DNA from: Zetaproteobacteria bacterium
Lineage (GTDB): Bacteria > Pseudomonadota > Alphaproteobacteria > Micavibrionales > Micavibrionaceae
Direction of reading: 5' to 3'
NCBI GenBank assembly: GCA_002747015.1
Contig: NVXI01000003.1
Span: forward strand, 296,125-335,166
Length of the DNA stretch: 39,042 nucleotides
Shown here: positions 7,346 to 16,816 of the stretch, piece after piece
Numbering within the stretch: the first letter of the stretch is position 1
Layout of the letters: the number at the start of each line of letters is the position of its first letter
The notes under the pieces: model-generated
What the model saw: the letters and a program-made list of their open reading frames with translations, nothing else
The model's database searches: none
Told to the model about the DNA's origin: nothing
Program-made: the position numbers and the translations under genes

Positions 7346-8692
7346 TTATGATTTATTATCTGTATCTGGCTTATCTTGCTTAACGCCCAGCTTTTTCAGC
7401 AAACTTTGCCCTTGCTCTGTCTGCGCGAGACCTTCCAGCATTGCGCCAAGTTCTGTGCCGCCTTTAGACGAGAATAAATCCATGACATTTGTAACGCCTC
7501 GAACGGGGTCTCCAGTGTTGGCAATAATCTTGATATCCGCAACTTTCAAGGCTTCCGCTTGTTCCAGACCAACCGCCTGATTAGCCGCGATATTTTCAAC
7601 ACCAAGCAAGTATGTTTGATAGCCTTCATTTTCGCCAATTTCCTGCGCCAAAGCGATTTGCGCCTGCACAGGTGCCATTTGCATTGCTTTTTCTGCGGCG
7701 GCGATAGCCTCCCCTTCAACCTTGATACCTTCTGCTTCTTTTATCTTTGCATCAAGATCACCGGCGGCACGTAAAATTGTAGTTTGCTTGTCTTCATCGG
7801 CTTTCACCACGTTCATGGCTTTTGTGATTTCGGCGCGCTTAACATCGTTTACCTGAATAACAGCCATCTCTTTTTCTTTGGTAATGCGCTGTTGTTCTTT
7901 AATGTCCTGACGGGCATGTTCGTTGGCAATACCAATGGCCTTTTCTTTTTCGGCTGTGCGCTCCCCAACGGCCTGTTTGGCTTGCTGATCGCGGATATCA
8001 CGTTCACGTAGAGCGTCAATCTCTGCGATTTCGGCTTCCTTGATGTTTTCTGCAACTTCCTTACGGCTTTCCATTTCGATCAAAGATTTTTTCTTTTCCA
8101 TGATGTTGTGAACAACGCGGTTTTCAGGTGCATCACGAATATCCATTAATTCGATGTTCTTAACAGGGACAACGCCCCAGCTTGTCAGTTGGTCTTTAAC
8201 GGCTATGGTAAATTGCTCGCCATAGATACTACGCTCTAACATAATTTTGTCGATGTCATGTGAGGCGAGAATTGTACGCACTGCGCCCTGTACAATAGAG
8301 AGGAGCTGGCTCTCCAACTCACGGAAACTCTCGACGCGCTGCGCGGCGAGATTGCTGTCATCTATGCGAAAAAAGGCAACAATATCAACAACGAAAGGCA
8401 CACGGCCAACATCGTAGGCTTCATAAGCATTCAGCGTCAAATCGAACACAGAAACAGGCATCACAATCTTGGTAATACCATAAACCGGAACCCATGATGG
8501 CCATTCATAATAGGTATTGCCGTTTTTTGTGTCCTTGCCGTATGATCTGGTTCTTTTTGTCGATTGCACGATGTGCACTTCGTTTGTTGGAACAACGCGT
8601 CTTAAGAAGAGCGCGGTTAGAACCGTTACAAAAGCCAAGAATACGAGTGTTGTTAAGATACCTGATATTGTTAAGAATGATGCAAATGCCAT
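7346..8692 (-). CDS. SPFH/band 7 domain protein, flotillin-like
   Basis: A 448-aa membrane scaffold protein. It has one N-terminal membrane helix (about residues 5-30), then the SPFH domain (PTNEVHIVQSTKRTRSYG to the NRVVHNIMEKKKSLIEMESRKE region), and a long Ala/Glu/Lys-rich coiled coil (about 195-370) typical of flotillins, ending near a Gly-rich tail. Flotillins organise membrane microdomains. Alphaproteobacterial relatives are often beside an NfeD gene; none is present here. AGGAA precedes the ATG. The link to the neighbours (thrC, pdxT) is positional only. Confidence 0.87.
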   Translation of the reverse strand: MAFASFLTISGILTTLVFLAFVTVLTALFLRRVVPTNEVHIVQSTKRTRSYGKDTKNGNTYYEWPSWVPVYGITKIVMPVSVFDLTLNAYEAYDVGRVPFVVDIVAFFRIDDSNLAAQRVESFRELESQLLSIVQGAVRTILASHDIDKIMLERSIYGEQFTIAVKDQLTSWGVVPVKNIELMDIRDAPENRVVHNIMEKKKSLIEMESRKEVAENIKEAEIAEIDALRERDIRDQQAKQAVGERTAEKEKAIGIANEHARQDIKEQQRITKEKEMAVIQVNDVKRAEITKAMNVVKADEDKQTTILRAAGDLDAKIKEAEGIKVEGEAIAAAEKAMQMAPVQAQIALAQEIGENEGYQTYLLGVENIAANQAVGLEQAEALKVADIKIIANTGDPVRGVTNVMDLFSSKGGTELGAMLEGLAQTEQGQSLLKKLGVKQDKPDTDNKS

Positions 8693-8767
8693 GCTTATAT
8701 TTTCCTGTTATGTGTTTATGGTTGCGATTATTAACATAAGATAGCGAAATGTGCAAAATAAAGAGTC

Positions 8768-9325
8768 TTATACCTTCGCGATAAAGACCTTATGCATCGG
8801 CGAGGGGTAATCCATCGTTAGCTCAGGGTGGAAGGTGCTGGCGACTTTATTGCCGCATTCGACCCAAACGGGTGATCCTTCATGCTCTGCCAGAACGGTA
8901 ATGTTATCGGCAATGTTTGTGATAACAGGGGCACGGATGAAGGACACGTTATAGCCGTCAATCGGCGCATGGTGGCTGTCTAACTGCCTGCCATAGCCGT
9001 TACGCTCTACTGTTATGGGCAACAGACCAAAGGATTTTTGGGTTGGGTTTGTAACGGTTTCAGCCAGTAAAATTGAACCTGCACATATCCCCCAGACAGG
9101 CTTTGCTGCGAATTGTTCGCCCAGTATGTCCCACAGCGAAAAACGCTCGATCAGCTTCAGCATAGTGGTGCTTTCTCCGCCAGGCAGGATGAACGCATCA
9201 ACAGCCCTGAAGTCGGCTTGCGTTTTCACAGCGCGAAATTCCGCGCCGCATGCTTCGATATGTGATTTATGAGGAGCAACCGCCCCTTGCAGGGCAAAAA
9301 CGCCAATGATGGGTTTACTGCACAT
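8768..9325 (-). CDS. pdxT: Pyridoxal 5'-phosphate synthase glutaminase subunit
   Basis: A 185-aa class I glutamine amidotransferase that supplies ammonia to PdxS. The start IGVFALQGAV, LPGGESTTM (residues 48-56), nucleophile Cys81 in WGICAGSILLAE, and His166/Glu168 in FHPELT form the triad. The gene follows pdxS by 45 bases on the same strand; together they make PLP from ribose 5-phosphate, glyceraldehyde 3-phosphate and glutamine. AAGGATG lies upstream of the ATG. Confidence 0.95.
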   Translation of the reverse strand: MCSKPIIGVFALQGAVAPHKSHIEACGAEFRAVKTQADFRAVDAFILPGGESTTMLKLIERFSLWDILGEQFAAKPVWGICAGSILLAETVTNPTQKSFGLLPITVERNGYGRQLDSHHAPIDGYNVSFIRAPVITNIADNITVLAEHEGSPVWVECGNKVASTFHPELTMDYPSPMHKVFIAKV

Positions 9326-9370
9326 TTTAAAAAATCATCCTTAAGATACCGTCAAATGCAGAAGACCTAA

Positions 9371-10270
9371 TTACCAACCACGATTAGCCATCAACATCGG
9401 CTCATCAATTTCACTGATTTCTGTGCCACGCATTGCAACACCGCCCAGCTCTTTAGAGGCTTCCAGAACAATCGCAGGATCATCAAAATGCGCTACGGCC
9501 TTAACGATGGCTTTGGCGAATTTATCGGGGTTATCCGATTTGAAAATACCTGAGCCAACAAAGACCGTCTCCGCGCCCAGCTGCATACACATTGCCGCAT
9601 CCGCAGGGGTGGCAATGCCGCCCGCCGCAAAATTCGGAACAGGCAATTTGCCCTCTGCGCGAACAAGTTGCAGCAACTCAAACGGAGCGCCCATATCGCG
9701 CGCAGCAGTCATCATCTCCGCCTCGTCCATGTTGCAAACCCATTTAATTTCTGCATTGATTTGACGCATATGGCGTACAGCCTCAACGATATTGCCTGTG
9801 CCCGGCTCACCTTTTGTACGAACAAGAGCTGCACCCTCACCAATACGGCGTAAGGCTTCACCAAGATTTTTCGCGCCACAAACGAACGGAATTTTATAAT
9901 CAAATTTATTGATGTGGTATTCTTCATCTGCTGGGGTCAAAACTTCGGACTCGTCAATATAATCAACGCCGATGGCTTCTAATATTTGTGCTTCGGCAAA
10001 GTGACCGATACGACATTTTGCCATTACAGGAATAGAGACGCTCTTCATAACTTCTTCGATCAGGTCAGGTGGGCTCATCCGTGCAACGCCGCCATCTTTG
10101 CGGATGTCGGAGGGAACGCGTTCCAACGCCATCACTGCAACCGCGCCCGCGCCTTCGGCGATCTTGGCTTGTTCGGCTGTCACAACGTCCATAATCACGC
10201 CGCCTTTAAGCATTTCTGCCAAGCCGATTTTAAGGTTCATAACATTTGTGGAGGATGATTTGTCGCCCAT
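9371..10270 (-). CDS. pdxS: Pyridoxal 5'-phosphate synthase lyase subunit
   Basis: A 299-aa TIM-barrel enzyme, nearly invariant in sequence across bacteria. Visible are [36 protein letters not shown], substrate Lys85 in [11 protein letters not shown], and the second Lys in [11 protein letters not shown]. It forms a dodecamer with PdxT. Its presence implies the DXP-independent B6 route. The divergent glycosyltransferase gene starts about 140 bases away, so the two share an intergenic promoter region. Confidence 0.97.
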   Translation of the reverse strand: MGDKSSSTNVMNLKIGLAEMLKGGVIMDVVTAEQAKIAEGAGAVAVMALERVPSDIRKDGGVARMSPPDLIEEVMKSVSIPVMAKCRIGHFAEAQILEAIGVDYIDESEVLTPADEEYHINKFDYKIPFVCGAKNLGEALRRIGEGAALVRTKGEPGTGNIVEAVRHMRQINAEIKWVCNMDEAEMMTAARDMGAPFELLQLVRAEGKLPVPNFAAGGIATPADAAMCMQLGAETVFVGSGIFKSDNPDKFAKAIVKAVAHFDDPAIVLEASKELGGVAMRGTEISEIDEPMLMANRGW

Positions 10271-10410
10271 ATCTCTATTCCTTAAATAAATTTTTCATGT
10301 AAGCGCATTATTTATACATATAAAAACAGGGAATGCAAAGGAAACTATGGTCTATATTGATGATTTTCATAATGTTGATATTCAAAAAATGGCATGTTAT
10401 ACATGTGTCT

Positions 10411-11379
10411 ATGAAGGTTTCATTTTGCACAACATGTATGGGGCGTATGCACCACTTGAAGGAGACGCTGCCGCAAAATATCCGCGATAATCCGGCGACG
10501 GCGAACATGGATGTAGAATTTGTTGTGCTGAATTATAATTCACAAGATGATTTGCATGAATGGATGACGACAGATCCGGATATGAAAGCGCATATTGAAT
10601 CCGGTTTAGTGCGCTATGGCAAAACAACAGATCCTGAAGAGTTTCATCATTCACATGCAAAGAATATGGCGCACCGTATGGCAACAGGTGATGTTCTCTG
10701 TAATCTTGATGCTGATAATTATTTAGGGCAAGGGTTTGCAAAATTCTTAAATAAGGAATTTTCTGAAGATATAGATATTGTCATTAACCCCTCTGTTCGT
10801 ATGCTTAAGGAAGCTAAGGCTGATGCCAGCGGATTTTATGGACGTATTGCGATATCGAAAGATAATTTCACTGCACTACACGGCTATGATGAAGAATTTT
10901 TTGGCTGGGGAGGTGAAGATCCCGATTTAAATCGCCGCGCAAAGGGCATGAATCTAAAACATCTAAGAATTGAAGATCCTGAGTATTTGAAAGTTATCGG
11001 ACATTCGAATCAAGATCGCGTTATTAATACGGTGGCTGATGGAGATACACGAAAGGAATTAAATCGAGTTCGTGAAATTAAAAATAGTTCCAAGTCTTTT
11101 CTTGAGAAGGTATTCAATAAAGCAAAGGTCTTTCAATATCTTGTGAAGCCCGTTCAGGCAAATCCTGATGGTTATTTTGGCAAAGGTCTGGTTCGCATGG
11201 AAAATAATTGGGATTTACAATTTGGTAAAGCGGTGAATGAAATTTTATCACCGTTTAATGTTTGTGCTCTTGGTTTGCCGGAGCTGGTTCGCGGGCGCCT
11301 TTCTCCGCGTATAGCAGAAGATTTGGAGAAATCAAAACCTCGTGATACTTATTTTGTTAGGCCAACCTCAGAGTTATAA
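10411..11379 (+). CDS. Glycosyltransferase, GT2-like fold with galactosyltransferase-type C-terminal block
   Basis: A 322-aa cytosolic protein. It begins MKVSFCTTCMGRMHHLKETLP, the usual opening of GT-A fold enzymes; NLDADN (residues 98-103) carries the DxD metal/nucleotide-sugar motif; and GYDEEFFGWGGEDPDLNRRA (about 157-176) matches the GT7 C-terminal signature. Donor, acceptor and product are unknown. I chose the ATG at 10411 because homologous enzymes start at this motif; an in-frame ATG at 10333 would add a hydrophobic tail-like segment. No SD precedes 10411; an overlapping out-of-frame 47-codon frame with an SD is noted separately. It is followed by a flavoprotein gene after 20 bases. 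Confidence 0.8.
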   Translation: MKVSFCTTCMGRMHHLKETLPQNIRDNPATANMDVEFVVLNYNSQDDLHEWMTTDPDMKAHIESGLVRYGKTTDPEEFHHSHAKNMAHRMATGDVLCNLDADNYLGQGFAKFLNKEFSEDIDIVINPSVRMLKEAKADASGFYGRIAISKDNFTALHGYDEEFFGWGGEDPDLNRRAKGMNLKHLRIEDPEYLKVIGHSNQDRVINTVADGDTRKELNRVREIKNSSKSFLEKVFNKAKVFQYLVKPVQANPDGYFGKGLVRMENNWDLQFGKAVNEILSPFNVCALGLPELVRGRLSPRIAEDLEKSKPRDTYFVRPTSEL

Positions 11380-11399
11380 TTTCGTTCAGGAATAGAAAA

Positions 11400-12608
11400 T
11401 TGCAAAAATCAGATATCATAGTAATAGGCGCAGGTGCCGCAGGGATGATGTGCGCATGGCAAGCGGCACTCCGCGGGCGCAGCGTGCGGATTATCGAACA
11501 CAGCCGAAAGATTGGCGAGAAAATCCGCATATCGGGAGGTGGGCGCTCTAATTTCACAAACCTATATTGTTCTCCCGATAATTTCCTGTCTCAGAACTCG
11601 CATTTTTGCAAATCTGCATTGCGGCGTTTTGACCAGCATGACTTTATTGCGATGATAGAAGATCATAATATCCCCTATCACGAAAAGGCCTATGACGAGA
11701 AATCAGGCAATCAGAATGCCAGAGGGCAACTGTTCTGTGATGACTCCGCGCAAGACATTATTAGCATGCTGCGTGATGGTTTTGAGAATTCTGATGGGCA
11801 GTTTCATCTGGAGACCAAGGTGAAAAATATCGAGAAGAGCGATGATGGCTATACGTTAAGCACTGACAAAGGCGATTTCGCGTGCGAGAGCGTGGTGATT
11901 GCCAGTGGCGGGCTGTCTATACCCAAAATTGGGGCGAGTAATTTTGGATATGAGCTGGCAAAGACATTTGGCCTGAATATTATTGCCCCGCGCGCAGGAC
12001 TGGTGCCTCTAACCTTTGGTGCGGATTTACTTGCGGTGACGAAGGAATTATCCGGCGTATCCGTTGATGCACATGTATCATGCGGAGATGGAGCGTTTCG
12101 GGAAGGGCTGTTATTCACCCATCGCGGTCTATCCGGCCCTTCGATTTTACAAGTGTCTTCGTACTGGCGGGAAGGTGAGACGGTTTCTGTTAACCTAGCA
12201 CCTGAACATGATGCTTTCGAGATGTTGAAAACGGCGCGGCGTGAGCAACCGAAAAAAATACTCCGCACTGTCTTATCGTCTATATTACCTGCACGTATCG
12301 CAACTATGGTTGCGGGGCTAAGCGAATGTGACGCGCGCATTGCAGACTTATCAGATAAAAAATTACGAACCGTAGCGGATATTATCAATAAATGGGCATG
12401 TAAACCCAATGGCAGTGAAGGATATCGAACAGCAGAAGTAACACTGGGCGGTGTCGATACAAATGAGATATCATCCAAAACCTTTGAAGCCAAAAAGGCA
12501 AAAGGGCTTTATTTTATAGGCGAAGTACTGGATGTAACAGGGCATTTGGGCGGTCATAATTTCCAATGGGCATGGTCATCCGGTTGGTGCTGTGGTCAGG
12601 TTGTTTAA
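11400..12608 (+). CDS. BaiN/HI0933-family NAD(P)/FAD-dependent oxidoreductase
   Basis: A 402-aa flavoprotein. The N-terminal dinucleotide fold [18 protein letters not shown] is followed by the family block [26 protein letters not shown], then [51 protein letters not shown] and the C-terminal [26 protein letters not shown]. Reaction is uncharacterised in most members; BaiN acts on bile-acid intermediates, but that role is not implied here. The start is TTG at 11400, with AGGAA nine bases upstream and no ATG in the N-terminal block. The 3' end overlaps the convergent SulP gene by 33 bases. Confidence 0.92.
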   Translation: MQKSDIIVIGAGAAGMMCAWQAALRGRSVRIIEHSRKIGEKIRISGGGRSNFTNLYCSPDNFLSQNSHFCKSALRRFDQHDFIAMIEDHNIPYHEKAYDEKSGNQNARGQLFCDDSAQDIISMLRDGFENSDGQFHLETKVKNIEKSDDGYTLSTDKGDFACESVVIASGGLSIPKIGASNFGYELAKTFGLNIIAPRAGLVPLTFGADLLAVTKELSGVSVDAHVSCGDGAFREGLLFTHRGLSGPSILQVSSYWREGETVSVNLAPEHDAFEMLKTARREQPKKILRTVLSSILPARIATMVAGLSECDARIADLSDKKLRTVADIINKWACKPNGSEGYRTAEVTLGGVDTNEISSKTFEAKKAKGLYFIGEVLDVTGHLGGHNFQWAWSSGWCCGQVV

Positions 12609-14258
12609 GGACTTGTCACCCGCATTACTATCTGTGTCATTATCTACTTCGATGGTCTCAGCGTAATCTGCCACAACGCGATAATGCGGGTCTTCAATTG
12701 TATTGACCTCAACCATATCTTTGGCCTTATGCAACAGTAACTGACAATCTGGACTTAGGTGAACAAGGTGCAGCTTTTTGCCTGCTTCCTCATATTTTGT
12801 GGCAAGCGCATCGATGGCCTCCAGCGCGGAATGATCCCAAACACGGGCATTGCGGAAATCCAGAACAATATCTTGTTCTTCATCCTCTTTCGGGTTGAAC
12901 ATATCCTTAAAGCCGGAAATAGACCCAAAGAATAACGAGCCATGCAGCATATAAACCTTATGCCCTTCTTTTTCAGAGCGCGCCTCAACCACCCAGATAT
13001 GTTGGGCGGATTTCCATGCATACACAAGCGCGGAGACAATAACGCCGATGATAACAGCAATGGCAAGGTCATGTGCAACGGTTATGCCTGTCACAAGAAG
13101 GATAACAAAAGCATCTTCACGAGGAATTCTTTGCATGATGCGGATTGACGCCCATGCGAATGTACCGATCACCACCATCATCATCAAACCTGTTAATGCG
13201 GCCAATGGAATCATCTCAATCCATGAAGAGGCAAACAGAATAAAGAACAACAAGGCCATCGCAGCAGTGATGCCCGATAAACGTCCGCGTCCACCGGATT
13301 TAATATTAATCATCGATTGCCCAATCATCGCACAGCCACCCATTGCGCCGAAGAAGCCACAGGTCAGGTTTGCTGCACCTTGGCCGAGACATTCTTGTGA
13401 TGTGCGTCCGCGGGTTTCTGTAATTTCATCAATCAGCGTCAAGGTCAGCAGGCTCTCGATTAAACCGATAGCGGCCAGTGTAAAGGCAATGGGCAAAACG
13501 ATCATCAATGTTTCAAAGGTGAAAGGCACCATAGGGATATGGAAGACAGGCAGGCCACCTGCAACGCTCGCCAAATCGCCAACCGTGCGCGTATCAAGGT
13601 CAAGCCCGATCACAAGTCCGGTCACAATCATAATTGATGCCAACGGCGCAGGAATTAACTTCCCCAACTTTGGAATACGCGGGAACAACCATATGATCGC
13701 CATAGTCAGCAGCATAAGCCCGACCATAAGATACATTTCCATGCCTTGCATCCAGCCACCGTTAAAGACGACGTCAAGAGCACTGTGTGGCGCATCACCA
13801 GCATGTGCAGTTATGTCTGCCACAGCTTTTTGTGCTTTGAATTGCCCAAGCTGTGCGAGGAAAATAACAATCGCCAAGCCGTTCACAAAGCCCAGCATCA
13901 CCGGATGCGGAACAAGGCGAATAAATTTACCAAGGTGAAAGATACCTGCGAGGATCTGGATAATACCGGTTAGGGCGACGGCAGCAAACAGATATTCCAC
14001 ACCGTAAACAGCAACAAGCCCGACCATGGCAACCGCCATCGCGCCCGTCGCACCGGAAATCATACCGCTTCGCCCACCAAAAACAGAGGTGATAATACCA
14101 ACAAAAAACGCAGCATAAAGCCCAACCAACGGATCAACCCCTGCCACAAAAGCAAAGGCGATAGCTTCGGGTACAAGAGCCAGCGCAACGGTGATACCAG
14201 ATAAAATATCGGTTTTAGGGTCATTTGTGAGTTGGAAACGGTCAATAACGCGCAGCAT
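12576..14258 (-). CDS. SulP-family anion transporter with STAS domain
   Basis: A 560-aa inner-membrane protein. Ten or more hydrophobic segments span about residues 18-400, with the SulP signature [32 protein letters not shown] near the start and GASGAMAV-like [12 protein letters not shown] following. A cytosolic STAS domain (about 425-530, [20 protein letters not shown]) completes the family architecture. SulP proteins move sulfate, bicarbonate or dicarboxylates; the substrate cannot be assigned. There is a terminator-like hairpin between it and the upstream His-rich gene, so it probably has its own promoter. Confidence 0.93.
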   Translation of the reverse strand: MLRVIDRFQLTNDPKTDILSGITVALALVPEAIAFAFVAGVDPLVGLYAAFFVGIITSVFGGRSGMISGATGAMAVAMVGLVAVYGVEYLFAAVALTGIIQILAGIFHLGKFIRLVPHPVMLGFVNGLAIVIFLAQLGQFKAQKAVADITAHAGDAPHSALDVVFNGGWMQGMEMYLMVGLMLLTMAIIWLFPRIPKLGKLIPAPLASIMIVTGLVIGLDLDTRTVGDLASVAGGLPVFHIPMVPFTFETLMIVLPIAFTLAAIGLIESLLTLTLIDEITETRGRTSQECLGQGAANLTCGFFGAMGGCAMIGQSMINIKSGGRGRLSGITAAMALLFFILFASSWIEMIPLAALTGLMMMVVIGTFAWASIRIMQRIPREDAFVILLVTGITVAHDLAIAVIIGVIVSALVYAWKSAQHIWVVEARSEKEGHKVYMLHGSLFFGSISGFKDMFNPKEDEEQDIVLDFRNARVWDHSALEAIDALATKYEEAGKKLHLVHLSPDCQLLLHKAKDMVEVNTIEDPHYRVVADYAETIEVDNDTDSNAGDKSLNNLTTAPTG

Positions 14259-14302
14259 ATCTGGCCTTTATATTTTAATATTGTATTGAGTCTGAGCTTT
14301 CA

Positions 14303-14335
14303 AAATAGAAAACCACCTCTTTAATAGAGACGGTT
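14303..14335 (-). terminator. Rho-independent terminator of the His/Cys-rich gene
   Basis: On the minus strand AACCGTCTCT (14335-14326) pairs with AGAGGTGGTT (14320-14311) across loop ATTAA, ten pairs with two wobbles, followed by the T-rich tail TTCTATTTT. It sits about 40 bases after the stop of the small His/Cys-rich gene. Confidence 0.7.
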
Positions 14336-14375
14336 CTTTATACAGATTATGGATAAGAAAACAAGCGTTGTTACG

Positions 14376-14633
14376 TTAACAGCACCCACAGCCGCCCGAT
14401 GGATTGGTGTTATCTTCGTCGCACTCTTCTTCCTCGCCATGGCTATGTTCGTGCGTGTGTTTATGCTCTTGTTCATGACTATGATCGTGACCACAACAAG
14501 ACCCATCGGCATTATGCTCATGCGTATGCCCCGAACCCATCATCCATTGCGCGTTACTACTCTCACCACCTGTGCCAAGAGGCATGGTGGTGGACATGGA
14601 CAGACGTTTCTTTATATCGTTAAAGTGGCTCAT
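14376..14633 (-). CDS. Small His/Cys-rich, probably metal-binding protein
   Basis: An 85-aa protein. The first half is ordinary; residues from about 34 onward contain 12 or more histidines in HxH runs (GHTHEHN, GHDHSHEQEHKHTHEHSH), an acidic run and a C-terminal Cys cluster ending GGCGCC, plus an internal SCCGH. Such composition is typical of nickel, zinc or copper storage and delivery tails (as in HypB or ZIP/CDF loops), but I recognise no catalytic domain. It follows the small lipoprotein gene by 20 bases and ends before a terminator, so the two form an operon. The opposite strand is also open but reads as a Leu/Met-rich shadow of the His codons. Confidence 0.65.
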   Translation of the reverse strand: MSHFNDIKKRLSMSTTMPLGTGGESSNAQWMMGSGHTHEHNADGSCCGHDHSHEQEHKHTHEHSHGEEEECDEDNTNPSGGCGCC

Positions 14634-14653
14634 GATTTACTTTTACCCTGTTT

Positions 14654-15061
14654 TTAATTGTTACGCACACATTTTTTCTGTTGAAATAACCCGATCAACC
14701 GTGACTTTTCGCGCTGTGCATTGGAATTTTGTTGGCGTTCAAGCTGATTATTGCCACCGCCGCCTTTCCATGCATTAGCAATATCAGAGATATATGGCGA
14801 TAAATCAGAGTGGCTTAACGTGTTGTTCATGGCTTGTCTTGTGTCGTAAGAACTACTGTATCCGGCACTGCCTGTTTCAACAATAATTTGATCCATAACT
14901 CCTATATTATGTGCAATTTGATTACAGCTAGTATTACTAGAAAGCATAGATGCATTGGTAATTGCATTCTGGCGACCTTGTGAAGAAGAGCTCGTCGTCT
15001 GACATCCATTAAGAGCGAACGTTAAAATGGACGCGATAAGCAAAGTGATTGGTTTTTTCAT
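14654..15061 (-). CDS. Small putative lipoprotein
   Basis: A 135-aa protein of unknown family. It opens with a lipoprotein signal peptide, MKKPITLLIASILTFALNGC, with lipidated Cys at residue 20, followed by a Ser/Gln-rich linker. The mature part includes two further Cys (in NTSCNQ and the C-terminal KKCVRNN) that could form a disulfide, and a Gly-rich stretch (WKGGGGNNQ). Role unknown. It is the first gene of a pair with the His/Cys-rich protein, suggesting envelope-linked metal handling, which is inference from position only. Confidence 0.65.
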   Translation of the reverse strand: MKKPITLLIASILTFALNGCQTTSSSSQGRQNAITNASMLSSNTSCNQIAHNIGVMDQIIVETGSAGYSSSYDTRQAMNNTLSHSDLSPYISDIANAWKGGGGNNQLERQQNSNAQREKSRLIGLFQQKKCVRNN

Positions 15062-15235
15062 GGTTTCTCCATATTCATCTTAAGGACATATGAATTCAAA
15101 TTTAACGTAATTTTTTTGCTTGTAAAGGGGGTAAGACACGATCCTTAAATTTGTTTTTCTTATCGATTGACCATTCTTGCACCGCACACTATTTTATGTA
15201 CTTAATATTACGTCAGCATCTTTTCAGGATATAAA

Positions 15236-15466
15236 ATGAATACACAAACAGTAGAACAAGCAATCGAAGCCATATATACGGCTTTGCAAAATGATAATGA
15301 AGAGATTGATGCGCGCATTAAAGATCTGAAAGCCGCCTTAACAGAAACAGGTCTAAAGGAAGCCAATTTTGATGCTTCTCGTCTTGTGCAGAGCAACCGC
15401 GAAGGGCGCAAGCGTATGCAAAGCTATTTCAAAAAGCGCGGTGTTTTGGTCGCTTTCCCTAAATAG
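15236..15466 (+). CDS. Small conserved-looking hypothetical protein
   Basis: A 76-aa soluble protein, helical and charged: residues 1-40 (VEQAIEAIYTALQNDNEEIDARIKDLKAAL) form a probable amphipathic coiled-coil pair, and the C-terminus SNREGRKRMQSYFKKRGVLVAF is basic. No family recognised. It is preceded by a 174-base divergent gap and converges on yaaA, with five bases between the stops. The absence of stop codons, codon usage like its neighbours and an ATG close behind CAGGAT support a real gene. Confidence 0.6.
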   Translation: MNTQTVEQAIEAIYTALQNDNEEIDARIKDLKAALTETGLKEANFDASRLVQSNREGRKRMQSYFKKRGVLVAFPK

Positions 15467-15471
15467 AACTG

Positions 15472-16245
15472 TCAACTTTGATCGCGCAAAAATGTGTAAT
15501 TCGTATCATCCGACAACGCCGCGATAAATTCATAGCCATCTTGATTGAACCCCTTAAGCGCGTCTGGCGTTTCAATACGGTTTTGTATTATGTATCGTGC
15601 CATCATTCCGCGAGCACGTTTGGCAAAGATACCGATGGTTTTCGGCACGCCGTCCTTCACCTCTTTAAAATGACAAGTGATGAACGCACCATCTAACTGC
15701 TTCGGCTTGATGGATTTTATATATTCGTTCGAGGCCAACGATATCACGCTGTTGTCTTTATGATTCTTAAGGCTATCATTACAAGCCATCGTCAAAATAT
15801 CTCCCCAAAAATCATAGAGGTCTTCTCCACGCGAATTTCTCAACTTCGTGCCCATCTCCAAACGATAGGGCTGTATCAAATCCAGCGGGCGCAGCAACCC
15901 ATAAAGCCCTGACAAAATCCGTAAATGCCCTTGCGCGAAAACCATGTCATCGGCACTTAAGCTATCTGCGTCCAAACCAACATAAGTATCCCCACGAAAC
16001 ATATAAGCGGCGGGCTTGGCATTATCAGGCGTGAACGGCGTAACGTAGCGTTGATAACGGCTATAGTTCAACGCCCCCAACTTATCAGACAGCTTCATCA
16101 GACTTTGTATCTGTGATTGGGACAGCACCTTCGCCGTATCAACCAAATTTTGCGTGTCACCTAAAAAATCGCTCTGTGAGTGCTTGGTCGTATCCCACTG
16201 AGATTCAAAATCTAGTTTTTTGGCGGGTGATATAAGTGCGAGCAT
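15472..16245 (-). CDS. yaaA: Peroxide stress protein YaaA
   Basis: A 257-aa protein of the UPF0246/DUF328 family, opening MLALISPAKKLDFES and containing YSRYQRYVTPFTPDNAKPAAYMFRGDTYVGLDA, AQGHLRILSGLYGLLRPLDLIQPYRLEMGT and LASNEYIKSI, all diagnostic. In E. coli it lowers free iron and so protects DNA during hydrogen peroxide exposure. Full length. No OxyR-like site was identified upstream. Confidence 0.95.
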   Translation of the reverse strand: MLALISPAKKLDFESQWDTTKHSQSDFLGDTQNLVDTAKVLSQSQIQSLMKLSDKLGALNYSRYQRYVTPFTPDNAKPAAYMFRGDTYVGLDADSLSADDMVFAQGHLRILSGLYGLLRPLDLIQPYRLEMGTKLRNSRGEDLYDFWGDILTMACNDSLKNHKDNSVISLASNEYIKSIKPKQLDGAFITCHFKEVKDGVPKTIGIFAKRARGMMARYIIQNRIETPDALKGFNQDGYEFIAALSDDTNYTFLRDQS

Positions 16246-16309
16246 ATCAATTCCTGTGTATCTATTTACGAATATAAAATATCATAGACCGTGTTTTAGA
16301 TGTCACATA

Positions 16310-16816
16310 TTACTCATGTGCAACATTCTGTTTCTGCGTATCATCTTGATCTGGCGTTGTTTCGGGAGAAATCTCATCGCTTGATGGTTCTTCACTTTCC
16401 TCTGCCACTTCTTTTTCTGCCTCAGCCAAGCAATCAATAACCCAAACATCATAAATCGGGTGATCCATCGGGGATAAACCAGGGGAGGATGCAAACATCC
16501 AGCCACTAAAGACCCACTCCGCAGTATCGCTCGTCTCGCCTTCCCAAATTTGTATAAAGGCAGCGGATTCAGGGTCATCAATTGGTGAGGATTTCTGACA
16601 AGACTGCACCTTCATATAAAGGGGGCCAAATTTCAGAGTGCTGCCAACCTTGGCTTCGAAGGTCATGGTGTGCGCGGTGACTTTATCAAGTGATTGCAGT
16701 TTCACACGTGGATATTCGGTCATGTTGCGGGCATTGACAACGATAGGCACACTGATGCCCATAGAAAGCAGAACATAGAACAGGGTGCGCCAGCGCTTAC
16801 TTCTCTGTTTTATCAT
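16310..16816 (-). CDS. DUF2155-domain protein
   Basis: A 168-aa protein with an N-terminal membrane segment (RWRTLFYVLLSMGISVPIVV) acting as a signal or anchor, then the DUF2155 domain (residues about 35-125: LQSLDKVTAHTMTFEAKVGS, CQKSSPIDDPESAAFIQIWE, VFSGWMFASSPGLSPMDHPIYDVWVIDC), then an acidic Ser/Glu-rich tail. Function is not known; the family is nearly confined to alphaproteobacteria and lies beside mlaD there, which suggests an envelope role. I start it at 16816, overlapping the mlaD end by 20 bases. Confidence 0.87.
   Translation of the reverse strand: MIKQRSKRWRTLFYVLLSMGISVPIVVNARNMTEYPRVKLQSLDKVTAHTMTFEAKVGSTLKFGPLYMKVQSCQKSSPIDDPESAAFIQIWEGETSDTAEWVFSGWMFASSPGLSPMDHPIYDVWVIDCLAEAEKEVAEESEEPSSDEISPETTPDQDDTQKQNVAHE

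Noticed and set aside
10333..10410. N-terminal extension of the glycosyltransferase with a hydrophobic segment
   Set aside because: The family begins at the KVSFCTTCMGR block; the added residues look like translated intergenic sequence.
11849..12493. 214-codon minus-strand frame inside the flavoprotein gene
   Set aside because: Ser-rich shadow of a well-supported gene with all family motifs on the plus strand.
13048..13938. 296-codon plus-strand frame inside the transporter gene
   Set aside because: Antisense shadow of SulP; Ile/Pro/Ala-rich with no motif or ribosome site.
14349..14657. 102-codon plus-strand frame rich in Leu/Met opposite the His/Cys-rich gene
   Set aside because: Its hydrophobic pattern is what the antisense of HxH codons produces; the minus-strand gene has operon context and a terminator.
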